Below, one piece after another: positions 35,994-49,428 of a stretch of DNA of 64,000 bases. Source of the stretch: Azoarcus sp. Lineage in GTDB: Bacteria; Pseudomonadota; Gammaproteobacteria; Burkholderiales; Rhodocyclaceae. Positions within the stretch are counted from its first letter, which is position 1. Each line of letters starts with the position of its first letter. The position numbers and the translations under genes are program-made. The notes under the pieces are model-generated. The model had not been told where the DNA came from. It ran no database searches and saw only the letters and a list, made by a program, of their open reading frames with translations. The DNA lies in contig JAIRXQ010000010.1 in assembly GCA_031268195.1 (NCBI GenBank), positions 1-64,000 of the forward strand, written 5' to 3'.

Positions 35994-39605
<3,612 letters not shown>

Positions 39606-39872
39606 TTTCTCAGTACCTCATGCGGATCGGTTGTGCACTGCCATAAGAACTTCTCGATGTTAATTGAACGCCAGAAGCTGAAAATTGCCGAAAACCCTAC
39701 CCACTGCTGCAAATTCCGCATCCGTCTCCTTGCGGGCGGGGAAAACCGCCCACTTGTCCCGTTTATTCCCGCGATCCCTCGCGCGCCGCCGCGTGTAATC
39801 TGCCAGCCCACGAACAGCGTTTCCCCTCATGGTTTCGGCGCACGCGCCGATGTAACGCACAGGTTCCCGGAC

Positions 39873-40979
39873 ATGCAGCCCTCAATGAAAACCGCCCCCG
39901 ACTCCCGGGAGAATCCCGGCGACGAACCCTTCGTTCCCGACCTCTCGGAAGGGGCGGAAATCGGCGTTTATCTCGCGCTGCTCGAACTCATCGACGAAGG
40001 GCTGATCATCACCGGCGACGAATACATCGTCGACGCCAACAGCGCCGCCTGTCGCCTGCTCGGGCGCAGCTACCGCCAACTCGCCGGGCAAGCGCTGGCC
40101 GAGTTGTTCGCGGACGGTCATAGTTTTCTCGATGCGCGCGAACGCCTGTTCATCCGGGGCGAAGCGCGCGGCACCCTCCCCCTCGTGCTCCCCGACGGTC
40201 GTGTACACGACTTCCCCTACGTCGCCGCACCCCGGCTGCGCCCTGGCATCCATGCCATCGTTCTCGGCTACGAACGTCTGAACAGCGACGCCGCACCCGG
40301 CGCGCAGCCGCGCGGCTGGCCGCAGCTGCTCCAGTTTCAGCCGCAAATCCAGGTCCGCGACGGTGCGCTGCACGCCGTCGAAGCCCTCGTCGCCGCATCT
40401 GGCGTCGATGCCGCGACACTCGCCCATATTTGCCGCATCGCCGCCTCCTGGCCGCATGCACAAGACCACGCGCCGGTGGTGAGCATCAACATCGCCGCCG
40501 AGCAGGTGCGCGCCGCCACCTTGCCCGGACGGGTCGCCACCGCACTGGCGGCCAGCAGCCTCGATGCAGGCGCGCTGGAACTCTCCATTGACGCGCGCAC
40601 ACTGGCGCTGCCCGAAACCGAGATCGCCCCCACCCTGCTCGCGCTGGCGGACATGGGCGTGCGACTGGCCCTCGATCACTTCGGGCGCGACCCGGTGCCG
40701 CTCGCGCAACTGATACGCTACCGGCTCGGCGTACTCAAGCTCGACGCTGGTTTTGCACCGCGCATCGGCGTGCATGACGGCGACACCGCACTGGTCGAAG
40801 CCATCGCGCAAATGGCGGCCTCGATGGACGTCAGGGTGCTCGCGCGCGGCGTGCGCACACAGGAGCAGCGCGATTTCCTGCTCGCGCTCGGCTGCGAACT
40901 GCAACAGGGGCCGTTCATCGGCGCCGCGCAGGACGAACACGCGTTCGCCGGTTTTTTGTCGGATCGCATTTTTTGCTAG
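39873..40979 (+). CDS. PAS-like plus degenerate EAL-domain protein
   Basis: PAS-like EGLIITGDEYIVDANSAACRLLGRSY; EAL-like LALDHFGRDPVPLAQLIRYRLGVLKLDAGF...VLARGVRTQEQRDFLLALGCELQQGPFIG. Confidence 0.8.
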   Translation: MQPSMKTAPDSRENPGDEPFVPDLSEGAEIGVYLALLELIDEGLIITGDEYIVDANSAACRLLGRSYRQLAGQALAELFADGHSFLDARERLFIRGEARGTLPLVLPDGRVHDFPYVAAPRLRPGIHAIVLGYERLNSDAAPGAQPRGWPQLLQFQPQIQVRDGALHAVEALVAASGVDAATLAHICRIAASWPHAQDHAPVVSINIAAEQVRAATLPGRVATALAASSLDAGALELSIDARTLALPETEIAPTLLALADMGVRLALDHFGRDPVPLAQLIRYRLGVLKLDAGFAPRIGVHDGDTALVEAIAQMAASMDVRVLARGVRTQEQRDFLLALGCELQQGPFIGAAQDEHAFAGFLSDRIFC

Positions 40980-41025
40980 GATGCCGGGCACACCCTCCCA
41001 AGTACTGACACAACAGACCAACACG

Positions 41026-41667
41026 ATGCTCGACAAGGCACGTTATATCGTCGTCGAAGGCCCGGTCGGCGCAGGCAAGACCTCGCTCGCGCGCAGGCTG
41101 GCCGATTTCCTGCCCGACGCGACCCCGATGTTCGAGCGTCCGCAGGAAAATCCCTTCCTGACCCGCTTCTACCAAAACACCGACCGCTGGGCGCTGCCCG
41201 CACAGCTATCTTTCCTGTTTCAACGGCTCGATCAGATCGCCGCGCTCAGCGGCGAGGGCGAGAACAAGCTCATCGTGGCCGACTTCCTGCTTGAGCGCGA
41301 CCCGATCTTCGCCCGCCTCAACCTTTCGCCGGAAGAATTCGCCCTCTACGAGAAAATCCACGCCGCGACGACCCCGGCCTCACCACCCGTGCCCGATCTC
41401 GTCATCTACCTGCAAGCGCCCACTTCGGCGCTGATCGAGCGCATCCGCAAACGCAGCATCGAATCCGAGCGCCGCATCACCGAGTCCTACCTCGAACGCG
41501 TGGCGCGGCACTACGCCGATTTTTTCTTCAAATACGAAGCCGCCCCGCTTTTCGTGGTCGACGCCGCTGTGCTCAACCCCGTCGATAACGACGCCGATTT
41601 CAAGCTGCTCATCGAACGCCTGGAGCAAATGCGCGGACAACGGGAGTTCTTCGGCTACGCGGAGTGA
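41026..41667 (+). CDS. Deoxynucleoside kinase family protein
   Basis: RYIVVEGPVGAGKTSLARRLAD...FERPQENPFLTRFYQN...DRWALPAQLSFLFQRLDQI. Confidence 0.9.
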   Translation: MLDKARYIVVEGPVGAGKTSLARRLADFLPDATPMFERPQENPFLTRFYQNTDRWALPAQLSFLFQRLDQIAALSGEGENKLIVADFLLERDPIFARLNLSPEEFALYEKIHAATTPASPPVPDLVIYLQAPTSALIERIRKRSIESERRITESYLERVARHYADFFFKYEAAPLFVVDAAVLNPVDNDADFKLLIERLEQMRGQREFFGYAE

Positions 41668-41680
41668 GCGGCCAAAACAA

Positions 41681-41718
41681 AACCGGCGCCCCTTGCGGAC
41701 CGCCGGTTTTTCGCTTTC
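41681..41718. terminator. Terminator between convergent deoxynucleoside kinase and cytochrome c genes
   Basis: AAAACCGGCG...CGCCGGTTTTT. Confidence 0.75.
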
Positions 41719-41735
41719 CGGGAACAGCGCGCCGA

Positions 41736-42062
41736 CTATTTCAGCGACAGCAACCACTGCACCAGCGTCTTGGCCTCCGCAGGCGAAACCTTGCCCTTGT
41801 TCGGCGTCATCGCCACCGGTCCCCAAACGCCCTTGCCGCCATCCAGCACTTTCTGGGTAAGCGTGTCGACGGCACCGGCTTGGCCAGCGTATTTTTTAGC
41901 GACCTCCTTGTAGGCAGGGCCGATCAGCTTGGCATCGATCTTGTGGCAGGCCGTACAGCCCTTGGCCTTGGCCATGGCTTCATCGGCAAACACCTGGGAC
42001 GAGCAGAGAACGCCCGCGGCAGCGACAACGGCGACAAGCACTTTTTTCATTTGCGACCTCAT
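41736..42062 (-). CDS. Small periplasmic c-type cytochrome (c551/c552-like)
   Basis: Signal peptide; AKAKGCTACHKIDAKLIGPAYKEVAKKYAG...VWGPVAMTPNKGKVSPAEAKTLVQWLLSLK. Confidence 0.95.
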   Translation of the reverse strand: MRSQMKKVLVAVVAAAGVLCSSQVFADEAMAKAKGCTACHKIDAKLIGPAYKEVAKKYAGQAGAVDTLTQKVLDGGKGVWGPVAMTPNKGKVSPAEAKTLVQWLLSLK

Positions 42063-42227
42063 GATGATGGTGTTTAGGGCGCGCCGATACTACGCTAATC
42101 ACGCGCGCTTGCCTACCCGGATGACAAGCCCGGGTGCGGGATTTTTCATGCCAGCGCCGCACGCTTGCGGTATCCGGCGCGCCCAGGCATGCGAACATAT
42201 TTGGCCAACATCGATCCGCTACGCCAA

Positions 42228-42265
42228 ATCCTGCGAATGGGAAAACATCCTGCGAATGGGAAAAC
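42228..42265 (+). repeat. Perfect 19-bp tandem duplication (2 copies)
   Basis: ATCCTGCGAATGGGAAAAC x2 (42228-42246, 42247-42265). Confidence 0.97.
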
Positions 42266-42463
42266 ACTCCGGAAAAGTGCCCCGGCCGGCAGAGCGGGGC
42301 TGACAAACTGCAACAGACGAACCAGCATGCGCGAAGACACCGAAAGTCAGGAGCCGACCGATCCGTTCGTCGGAACACTACGGATGCGCGCACCGAGTCC
42401 GTAGAATCTACGGTTGAATTGGCGCAAAATTGTACGATGATTGTAAAAGCAGCCGGGTCAATG

Positions 42464-42483
42464 ATATAATAATATTATTATAT
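42464..42483. promoter_or_regulatory. 20-bp perfect all-A/T palindrome upstream of receiver-domain gene
   Basis: ATATAATAATATTATTATAT; identical to its reverse complement. Confidence 0.6.
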
Positions 42484-42598
42484 ACGCATTTTTGGCCAGG
42501 TTGCACAAGTCTATGTTACTGTTGCACTTTGCTAATTGCTGGACATCACTGGCAGTGGGGGCCAAGCGCCTCCCGCCATTCTGCCGGGGGTAATCGCC

Positions 42599-43576
42599 GT
42601 GAGCTTTTTTGACCAGTTCTTCTCGCTCTTCCGCAAAAAACCCGACTCCGTCGAAGACCAAGTCGACGAGCGGCGCCTGCAACCCCGCATCAATCCCAGG
42701 GAAGGCACGCGCATTCTCGTGATCGACGATTCCGCGACGATCCTTGCCGCAATGAAACGCTTCCTTGAATCCGCGCATTGCGTTTTCCTGGGCGCGCTCG
42801 ATGCGAAAATGGGCATGGAGGTCGCGCTCACCCAGAAGCCGGAACTGATCTTCCTGGATATCGTCATGCCCGGCATCAACGGGTTCGCCGCTTTGCGCGC
42901 CCTGCGCAAAAACGCTCGCACCCGCGACACTCCCATCATCATGATGAGCGGCAACGAACAGGCCAAGGCGCTGTTCTTTGGCGCGCACATCGGCGCGGAC
43001 GATTTCATGAGGAAGCCGTTCTCCCGCTTCGAGGTGTTCGGTCGGATTGCCCGCCTGCTCGACGAAGAGCGCGCCCCCCGGCGGCCTGCGCAACCCGGCG
43101 GCGTCGTCAGGGAAGAACAGGCCGTGCAGCCGGTTGCGCCCGAACAGGCAAACGAGATCAAGGCAATCCCCGCGATGCCACAAGCGGCGCCCGTCAATGT
43201 GCCGCCCGCCGCGCGGGAAGCTCCGGTTGCGCCACAACGGGAACCCGTCGCTGCCGCGCCCGCTCAACCGCTGCGCGTCGCGATAGAGACACCCACCCCG
43301 CCGCCGCCCCGGCCCGAACCCGCCCAAGAGTCGCCCACGCCGCTGCTTTCCGCGCGCGTGGTTTCCATCGCGCCACCGCCCGAACCGGTAGCGCCCGCCG
43401 TTGCGCCGGAATTGCTCTCCAGAATCGCTCGTCTGGCGATGCTCGCGCAGTCCGATCCCGAAGCGCTGAAGGCGCTGGCCGTGCTCGCTTCGCAGCTGGT
43501 CGCACAAGTCTCCGCTGCCGCCGCGCGGGACACGCACGAGGAAGAAGTCATGCTGACACGGGCAACGGCCACCTGA
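42599..43576 (+). CDS. Single-receiver response regulator with long Pro/Ala-rich tail
   Basis: REC domain ILVIDDSATILAAMKRFLES...LIFLDIVMPGINGFAALRALRK...IIMMSGNEQ...GADDFMRKPFSR, then PA-rich linker. GTG start inferred. Confidence 0.88.
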   Translation: MSFFDQFFSLFRKKPDSVEDQVDERRLQPRINPREGTRILVIDDSATILAAMKRFLESAHCVFLGALDAKMGMEVALTQKPELIFLDIVMPGINGFAALRALRKNARTRDTPIIMMSGNEQAKALFFGAHIGADDFMRKPFSRFEVFGRIARLLDEERAPRRPAQPGGVVREEQAVQPVAPEQANEIKAIPAMPQAAPVNVPPAAREAPVAPQREPVAAAPAQPLRVAIETPTPPPPRPEPAQESPTPLLSARVVSIAPPPEPVAPAVAPELLSRIARLAMLAQSDPEALKALAVLASQLVAQVSAAAARDTHEEEVMLTRATAT

Positions 43577-43656
43577 AACGCTCGCGCGCGCTGTAAAATA
43601 ATCTCCGTATCGGAACACGCCCGAAGGCGGGCGTCTCCGACGAGCGGAGAACCCAC

Positions 43657-44283
43657 ATGAGACTCACCAGCAACAGTTTTGCCGACGGACAACGCATCCC
43701 CGGCGAGTTCGCGTTCGGTATCCTGGACATTGCCAACCATGTCGGTCTGGGCAAAAACCTCAACCCTCATCTGGCTTGGGACAACGTTCCCGATGGCGTC
43801 AAAAGTTTCGCCGTGATCTGCCATGACCCGGATGCGCCTTCGGTGGGTGATGACGTCAACCGAGAGGGCCATACCGTCCCCGCCAACCTGCCCCGTGTAG
43901 CCTTCTTCCATTGGGTGCTGGTGGATTTGCCCGCCGATCTGCGCGAGATCGCCTCCAGCGAGTTTTCCCACGAAGTCACCCCGCGCGGTAAACCGGGTGG
44001 TGGCACACCCCACGGCGCGCGGCGCGGAATCAATAATTACACGAATTGGTTCGCCGACGACAACGACATGCGCGGCGACTACTACGGCTACGATGGTCCC
44101 TGCCCGCCGTGGAACGACGAGCTGGTGCACCGCTACGTCTTTACGCTCTACGCGCTGGACATCGAACGCCTGCCCGTCGAAGGCCGCTTCACCGCCCAGG
44201 AAGCCCGCGCGGCCATGCAAACCCACATCCTTGCCACAGCAAACATCACTGGCACTTACACGCTGAATCCAGCGCTGGCGTAA
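43657..44283 (+). CDS. YbhB/YbcL-type Raf kinase inhibitor-like (PEBP) protein
   Basis: NPHLAWDNVPDGVKSFAVICHDPDAP...FHWVLVDLPADLREI...YDGPCPPWNDELVHRYVFTLYALD. Confidence 0.95.
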   Translation: MRLTSNSFADGQRIPGEFAFGILDIANHVGLGKNLNPHLAWDNVPDGVKSFAVICHDPDAPSVGDDVNREGHTVPANLPRVAFFHWVLVDLPADLREIASSEFSHEVTPRGKPGGGTPHGARRGINNYTNWFADDNDMRGDYYGYDGPCPPWNDELVHRYVFTLYALDIERLPVEGRFTAQEARAAMQTHILATANITGTYTLNPALA

Positions 44284-44301
44284 AGCGGCCCGGTTCGCCC
44301 T

Positions 44302-44332
44302 GAAAAAACGCACTTGAAAGTGCGTTTTTTTG
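44302..44332. terminator. Rho-independent terminator
   Basis: AAAAAACGCACTTGAAAGTGCGTTTTTTT. Confidence 0.9.
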
Positions 44333-44498
44333 TTGCCTCTTTCGCTGCGTCGTTTGACGTGTCGATGTCCGCCGGCACGAACACCTCGCCCAAACATCAC
44401 TGACCGCCCATCACCGACGAGGGGGACCTGCGAGGGGGACCGGCGCGGTTGCCGAGCGCCATCTCCGCAGCCACCCCGGCGAATCGCCCCTTCGTTTT

Positions 44499-45005
44499 TC
44501 AGCCGACCTTGCCGAGATAATCCGCCTTGCCGATCAGCACGCCGTTATGACGCAGGAGATTGTAGGCCGTACTCAGATGGAAGTAGATGTTCGGCACCGC
44601 GTGCTGCAACAGGAAAACTTCGCCGCGGTACGCCTTGTCCGGGTTCCACGGCAAGCGCACTTCGCGCGTGGCGCTGTCGGCAAAATCGGCTTCGGCGAAG
44701 GTTTTCAGCCACGCGATGGAATTGGCGATGCGCGTTTTCAGTTCGGCAAAACTTTTTTCGTCGTCGGCGTACTTCGGCGCCTCCTTGCCGGTGAGCCATG
44801 CGACCGCCAGACGGCTCATGTCGCAAACCATGCGCACCTGGCGCGCAAACGGAAACATATCCGGGAACAGGCGCGCGTCGAGCAAAGCGGCTTCCTCGAT
44901 CTTGTTGGCACGCGCGTATTCCCCACCTTTGTCGAGCAGATGCGCGAGGTTCTCCAGCGCGCGGACATTGCCGAGGATGGCGAGTTGATAGTAGGTCACG
45001 CTCAT
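44499..45005 (-). CDS. DUF1993-family protein
   Basis: MSVTYYQLAILGNVRALENLAHLLDKGGEYARANKIEEAALLDARLFPDMFPFARQVRMVCD... Confidence 0.88.
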   Translation of the reverse strand: MSVTYYQLAILGNVRALENLAHLLDKGGEYARANKIEEAALLDARLFPDMFPFARQVRMVCDMSRLAVAWLTGKEAPKYADDEKSFAELKTRIANSIAWLKTFAEADFADSATREVRLPWNPDKAYRGEVFLLQHAVPNIYFHLSTAYNLLRHNGVLIGKADYLGKVG

Positions 45006-45244
45006 GGTGTCTCCTTTCAGGGTTGAGTTCACACGCAACGTTCAGATCATGGGCTGATGCGCGGTGACGAGCAGCGGTTGCATCCTTTTCGCAGGGGGGG
45101 GGCGAGATCCATCATCGGCTCCTGCGCTGCGCTACCCGAAGTGGAATTATGCACTATCGCCGCATTTCGCCCACCACGGATCAAAGAGGCCCTGCGAATC
45201 AGATCGCCCAGATGCGCGGCGCGCTCCGCGAGCGGGCCTTGCGC

Positions 45245-46093
45245 TCACTGCCGGATTTCGCTGCCGAAATCGCACCAACCGCCGTCCTCCGCGCCAGGCA
45301 TGGCTCGAAACGGATTGATGTCCAGCCCGCCGCGCCGCGTGTAGCGCGCCCACACCGCGAGCGCCGTCGGGCGGCAGTGCGCGAGGATGTCGCAGAAGAT
45401 GCGTTCGACGCATTGCTCGTGAAACTCGTCGTGCCGGCGCAACGACACCACGTAGCGCAACAGCCCGGCGCGGTCGATGGCCGGGCCGCTATAGCACACT
45501 GCCAGCATCGCCCAATCGGGCTGGCCAGTGACGGGACAATTGGATTTCAGCAGATGCGTGAACAGCGTCTCGCACACCGTCCCAACTTCGGCGCGCAGGA
45601 AATCGGGGCGCAAGTCATAGGTGTCGATGTCGATATCCAGCTCATCCAGACAAATGCCCACGGGCGTATCGGACTGCCGCACGGGTCGCGCCGAGAGCGG
45701 TATCACCTCCACCGCCACGTTCGCCCCGGCCGCGGCGGCGAGGTCGCGAGCGATGACGGTGCGCACCGTGTCTACAGATCCCATCCGGCTCTGGTTGAAG
45801 GAATTGAGATAGAGCTTGAGCGACTTCGATTCGACCAGATTGGGACTATTCGCTGGAAAACGAAATCGCCCAAGCGCCACCACCGGCTTGCCACGCGCGT
45901 TCAACCACGAGAGTTCGTAGGCGTTCCAGAGATCCTCGCCCACGAACGGCAACGCCTCACCGCGGATGCCAAGCTCGTCGCGTTTGCCTTGCCGGGCGAT
46001 GGGAAAAAGCAGTTCGGACGCGTAGTCGTCGCGGTAAGCAACACGCTTACCGAGCGGGGAATCGTGGGCCTCGGAGGGCTTCGTGACGTTCAT
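45245..46093 (-). CDS. queF: NADPH-dependent 7-cyano-7-deazaguanine reductase QueF
   Basis: ESKSLKLYLNSFNQSR; LKSNCPVTGQPDWAML; FHEQCVERIFCDI. Confidence 0.96.
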   Translation of the reverse strand: MNVTKPSEAHDSPLGKRVAYRDDYASELLFPIARQGKRDELGIRGEALPFVGEDLWNAYELSWLNARGKPVVALGRFRFPANSPNLVESKSLKLYLNSFNQSRMGSVDTVRTVIARDLAAAAGANVAVEVIPLSARPVRQSDTPVGICLDELDIDIDTYDLRPDFLRAEVGTVCETLFTHLLKSNCPVTGQPDWAMLAVCYSGPAIDRAGLLRYVVSLRRHDEFHEQCVERIFCDILAHCRPTALAVWARYTRRGGLDINPFRAMPGAEDGGWCDFGSEIRQ

Positions 46094-46308
46094 CGGCGGT
46101 ATTGTAGGCGAGGATCGCACCGCTTGCCGACGACGCCCTCCGCAACATCGCCTGCCAGTTTTCCGCGCTGCACCCTGCCTGAATATTACATAACGTTATT
46201 TTTTTACGTCCGTCAACAGCCTCGTTTTCATGGAATCATTCCCGAAAGGACGACTTCGCTTGATTGAGAAGGATATTGCGTATCTTCTTCCCGCCCGGTC
46301 GCTTTCCC

Positions 46309-48066
46309 CTAGAACGCCACCGCTATCCCAAAGTGCAGCCGAGGCCGTTTTTCGTGCGGCGCCCAAGCCAGATCGATCGCCAGCGGCCCGGCGGGGCTGA
46401 GCCAGCGGCCGCCCAGGCCGTAGCCAGTGTGCAGCTTGAATGCCTCCCGCGCATCGGCGGCGTCACCCGTGTCGACGAACAGCGCCAGCCCTGCGGTAGG
46501 CTTGATCCAGCGCACGTATTCCGCGCTCGCGGTGGCGAGGTAGCGCGCGCCGACGGTGGCCGTGCCTTCGGGCGCGCCCAGACTGCGATAGGCGTAGCCG
46601 CGCACCGATTGCGTGCCGCCGGCGCGGAACAGGAAATCCTGCGGAACGCCGTCCCGTGTTTCGGCCAGCGTCGCGCCCGCTTCACCACGCAGGGCCAGGA
46701 CGTTGTCTTTGCCCAACGTGAAGTAGTGCTGGTAACGGCCATAGAGGCGGCCGAAATCGTGTGCTTGCGACGAGAGTCCGACGCCGCCGCCCAACTGGAT
46801 TTCGAAGACATGGCCACGGCGCGGGTTGAGCACGTTGTCTACCGCACGCCACACCCGGCCCCAGTTCAGGGTGAGCGTGCTGTAGCGGCTCGTTTCGGCA
46901 TCGTCCGGACGGGTTTCTTCGTGTTGGACGCGGACGGTGAATTGGGTTTCGGTGTGCTCGCGCCGGATGTTGCGGGCCACGCCCACGGCTTCGGTGTAGA
47001 TCTTGAGCCCTTCGAGGTCGCTGCGCTCGAGGCCGACACCCACGCTGTCGCGGACGTAAGGATCGTCGCGCGGCGGCAGGAACAGGTCGGTAAAAAGCGC
47101 CTGCCGGCGTTGCTCCAGCCGCAGGCCGCTGGAAAGTTCCCAGCCGCGCTGGAGAAGATTGACGTGGCGGTAGGTGCTCTCCACCCGGTAGCCGGTGTTG
47201 CTCGATGCGCCCAAGCCGAAGCCGAGGCGCTGCGGCTGCGCTTCCCGCACCGTCACTTGTACCGGCACGGCGTCGGCGCGGGCCGGATCGGGGTCGATGC
47301 TCACCACGACGACGGAAAATTGCGCCGCGGTTTGCAGGATTTCCTGAAAGGCCAGTAGATCACGGCGTTTGTAGACGCCGCCTTCCTTGAGGGTATCGAA
47401 ACGCGCGACGAAATCGGGCGGCAGCGTGGCAAGGCCGCTCACTTCGAGCTTGCCGAGGCGAAAGGTGGGGCCGCTGTCCGCCACCACGGTGAGGCGGACA
47501 CGGGCAGTGTCGGGATCGACGTCGGCGCGGGTGGTGACGAGTTTTGCCGCCGCGTAGCGTTCGATGCGCAAGGCTTCGCGCAGCGCATCCTTGGCGGCGT
47601 TCCAGTCCGCCTGCCGGAACGGGGCATCGACCGGCAGCGTCCATTGCCGCCGCAGCTCGTCGCGCCAGGCCGCTTGCGCTTCGTCGGCGTCGCTGGCGAT
47701 TTCACCCTGAAATTCGATGTCGACTGCTTCCACCGTGGCGCGCGTGCCGGGTTCGACCATCAGGTGCCAATGCGCTTCGTCGTTGCGGTCAATGCGAATT
47801 TGGGGCGAAAAATAGCCTTCGGTGGCGAGCAGATCGGCCACCTCACCCCGCGTGCGGCGCACGAGCGCGGCACGATCCGGGCCGTCGGCGGGAATCGCGG
47901 TGGCCTCCATATTCAGCAGGTGAACGTACTGCTTGAGCAGCGGCGCGACTTCCTTCGGCGCGTCGAGATCGATGGCGGTGCCCTCCTGCGCCCACGCAAC
48001 GGCACTTGCCAGCGGCAAAACGACCGCCAGCAGCCAGACACGCCAATGCTGGATCGGAAAACGCAT
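46309..48066 (-). CDS. tamA: TamA-type Omp85 outer membrane assembly protein
   Basis: POTRA region; LRLEQRRQALFTDLFLPPRD; FLFRAGGTQSVRGYAYRSLG; C-terminal barrel. Confidence 0.92.
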   Translation of the reverse strand: MRFPIQHWRVWLLAVVLPLASAVAWAQEGTAIDLDAPKEVAPLLKQYVHLLNMEATAIPADGPDRAALVRRTRGEVADLLATEGYFSPQIRIDRNDEAHWHLMVEPGTRATVEAVDIEFQGEIASDADEAQAAWRDELRRQWTLPVDAPFRQADWNAAKDALREALRIERYAAAKLVTTRADVDPDTARVRLTVVADSGPTFRLGKLEVSGLATLPPDFVARFDTLKEGGVYKRRDLLAFQEILQTAAQFSVVVVSIDPDPARADAVPVQVTVREAQPQRLGFGLGASSNTGYRVESTYRHVNLLQRGWELSSGLRLEQRRQALFTDLFLPPRDDPYVRDSVGVGLERSDLEGLKIYTEAVGVARNIRREHTETQFTVRVQHEETRPDDAETSRYSTLTLNWGRVWRAVDNVLNPRRGHVFEIQLGGGVGLSSQAHDFGRLYGRYQHYFTLGKDNVLALRGEAGATLAETRDGVPQDFLFRAGGTQSVRGYAYRSLGAPEGTATVGARYLATASAEYVRWIKPTAGLALFVDTGDAADAREAFKLHTGYGLGGRWLSPAGPLAIDLAWAPHEKRPRLHFGIAVAF

Positions 48067-48082
48067 GACCGCCTCACCCGTC

Positions 48083-49087
48083 TCAGACAACGTGGTAGGA
48101 CATCACCCGCTCGACTTCAGCGCGCGAGCCGAGGATCACCGGCACGCGCTGGTGCAGGCGCTGCGGCTGGACATCGAGGATGCGCTCGCGCCCGGTGGTG
48201 GCCGCGCCGCCCGCCTGTTCGATCAGCATCGCCATCGGATTGGCTTCGTACATCAGGCGCAGCTTGCCGCCCTGGTCGCGGGTTTTCTTGTCGAGCGGAT
48301 ACATGAAGATGCCGCCGCGCGTGAGCACGCGATGCACATCCGCCACCATCGAAGCGATCCAGCGCATGTTGAAATCGACGCCGCGCGGCCCTTCCCTGCC
48401 CTGGCGCAATTCGGCGATGTACCGCTGCACCGGCGCGTCCCAAAAGCGTTCATTGGAGGCGTTGATCGCGTATTCGCGCGTCTGCTCGGGTACGCTCATG
48501 AACGGGTGGGTGAGCACGAAAAAGCCCATCTCGCGGTCGAGGGTGAAGGCATGCACGCCATTGCCCACGGTCAACACCAGTTGCGTCGACGGGCCATAAG
48601 CGGCGTAGCCCGCCGCCACCTGCTCGCGGCCGGGCTGGAGGAAATCGGCTTCCGTCGGATCGGTTTCCTTCGCCGCCGGGTTTTTCAGCACCGAGAAGAT
48701 GGTGCCGACGGTGACGTTGACGTCGATGTTCGAGGAGCCGTCGAGCGGATCGAACAGCAGCAGATAGCCGCCTTTCGGATAGTCGAACGGAATCTGGCAC
48801 ACATTTTCGACTTCCTCGGAAGCCATTGCCGCCAGATGACCACCCCATTCGTTGGCTTGCAACAGGATTTCGTTGGCGATCACGTCGAGTTTTTTCTGCG
48901 CTTCGCCCTGCACGTTCTCGGTGCCCGCTTCGCCCAGCACCCCGGCGAGCGCCCCTTTCGAGATGGTGACGCTGATCGCCTTGACCGCGCGGGCGACGAC
49001 TTCGAGCAACAAGCGCAAATCCGCCGAGACACGGCCCGCGCGCTGTTCGCTGATGAGAAACTGGGTGAGGCTGACACGTTGCGACAT
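48083..49087 (-). CDS. fbp: Class 1 fructose-1,6-bisphosphatase
   Basis: [54 protein letters not shown]. Confidence 0.98.
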   Translation of the reverse strand: MSQRVSLTQFLISEQRAGRVSADLRLLLEVVARAVKAISVTISKGALAGVLGEAGTENVQGEAQKKLDVIANEILLQANEWGGHLAAMASEEVENVCQIPFDYPKGGYLLLFDPLDGSSNIDVNVTVGTIFSVLKNPAAKETDPTEADFLQPGREQVAAGYAAYGPSTQLVLTVGNGVHAFTLDREMGFFVLTHPFMSVPEQTREYAINASNERFWDAPVQRYIAELRQGREGPRGVDFNMRWIASMVADVHRVLTRGGIFMYPLDKKTRDQGGKLRLMYEANPMAMLIEQAGGAATTGRERILDVQPQRLHQRVPVILGSRAEVERVMSYHVV

Positions 49088-49139
49088 GGAAGCTCCTGAA
49101 TGCGGCGGGGGAAACGGCGCATTATCCCGCGTCCGGGGC

Positions 49140-49224
49140 GCGCGCGCATCCGAAAACCACCTCTCCCGATCAAGGCGGCGATCTCACATCGGCCGGGCTT
49201 GCCCGGCAGCGCCGAACACGCCAG
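49140..49224. repeat. Repeat B, copy 1 (85 bp direct repeat, left flank of ColRS cassette)
   Basis: 79/85 identical to 52871-52955; contains GCCGGGC-TT-GCCCGGC hairpin. Confidence 0.93.
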
Positions 49225-49428
49225 GTTTATTCCATCCCATCCAGATTCGCGCCCGTACACCCGGCTTGGCGCCAGTAGCGTCGACGTCCGTTTTATCAAG
49301 TGGTATTTTGGTTTCGGCCTGATGCCAATTGTGCTGGACAGCCCGTATTTCGCATTCCGTTTCCGGCGCGAAACGGAACGCGACGTCTGGCGAGGCCATA
49401 TGAAAAATCGCCGAACCCGAGGAAATGC

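Noticed and set aside
43617-43634. ACGCCCG-AAGG-CGGGCGT hairpin upstream of the PEBP gene as a riboswitch
   Set aside because: Single 7-bp stem only, no conserved aptamer architecture; could simply be a terminator of the receiver gene.
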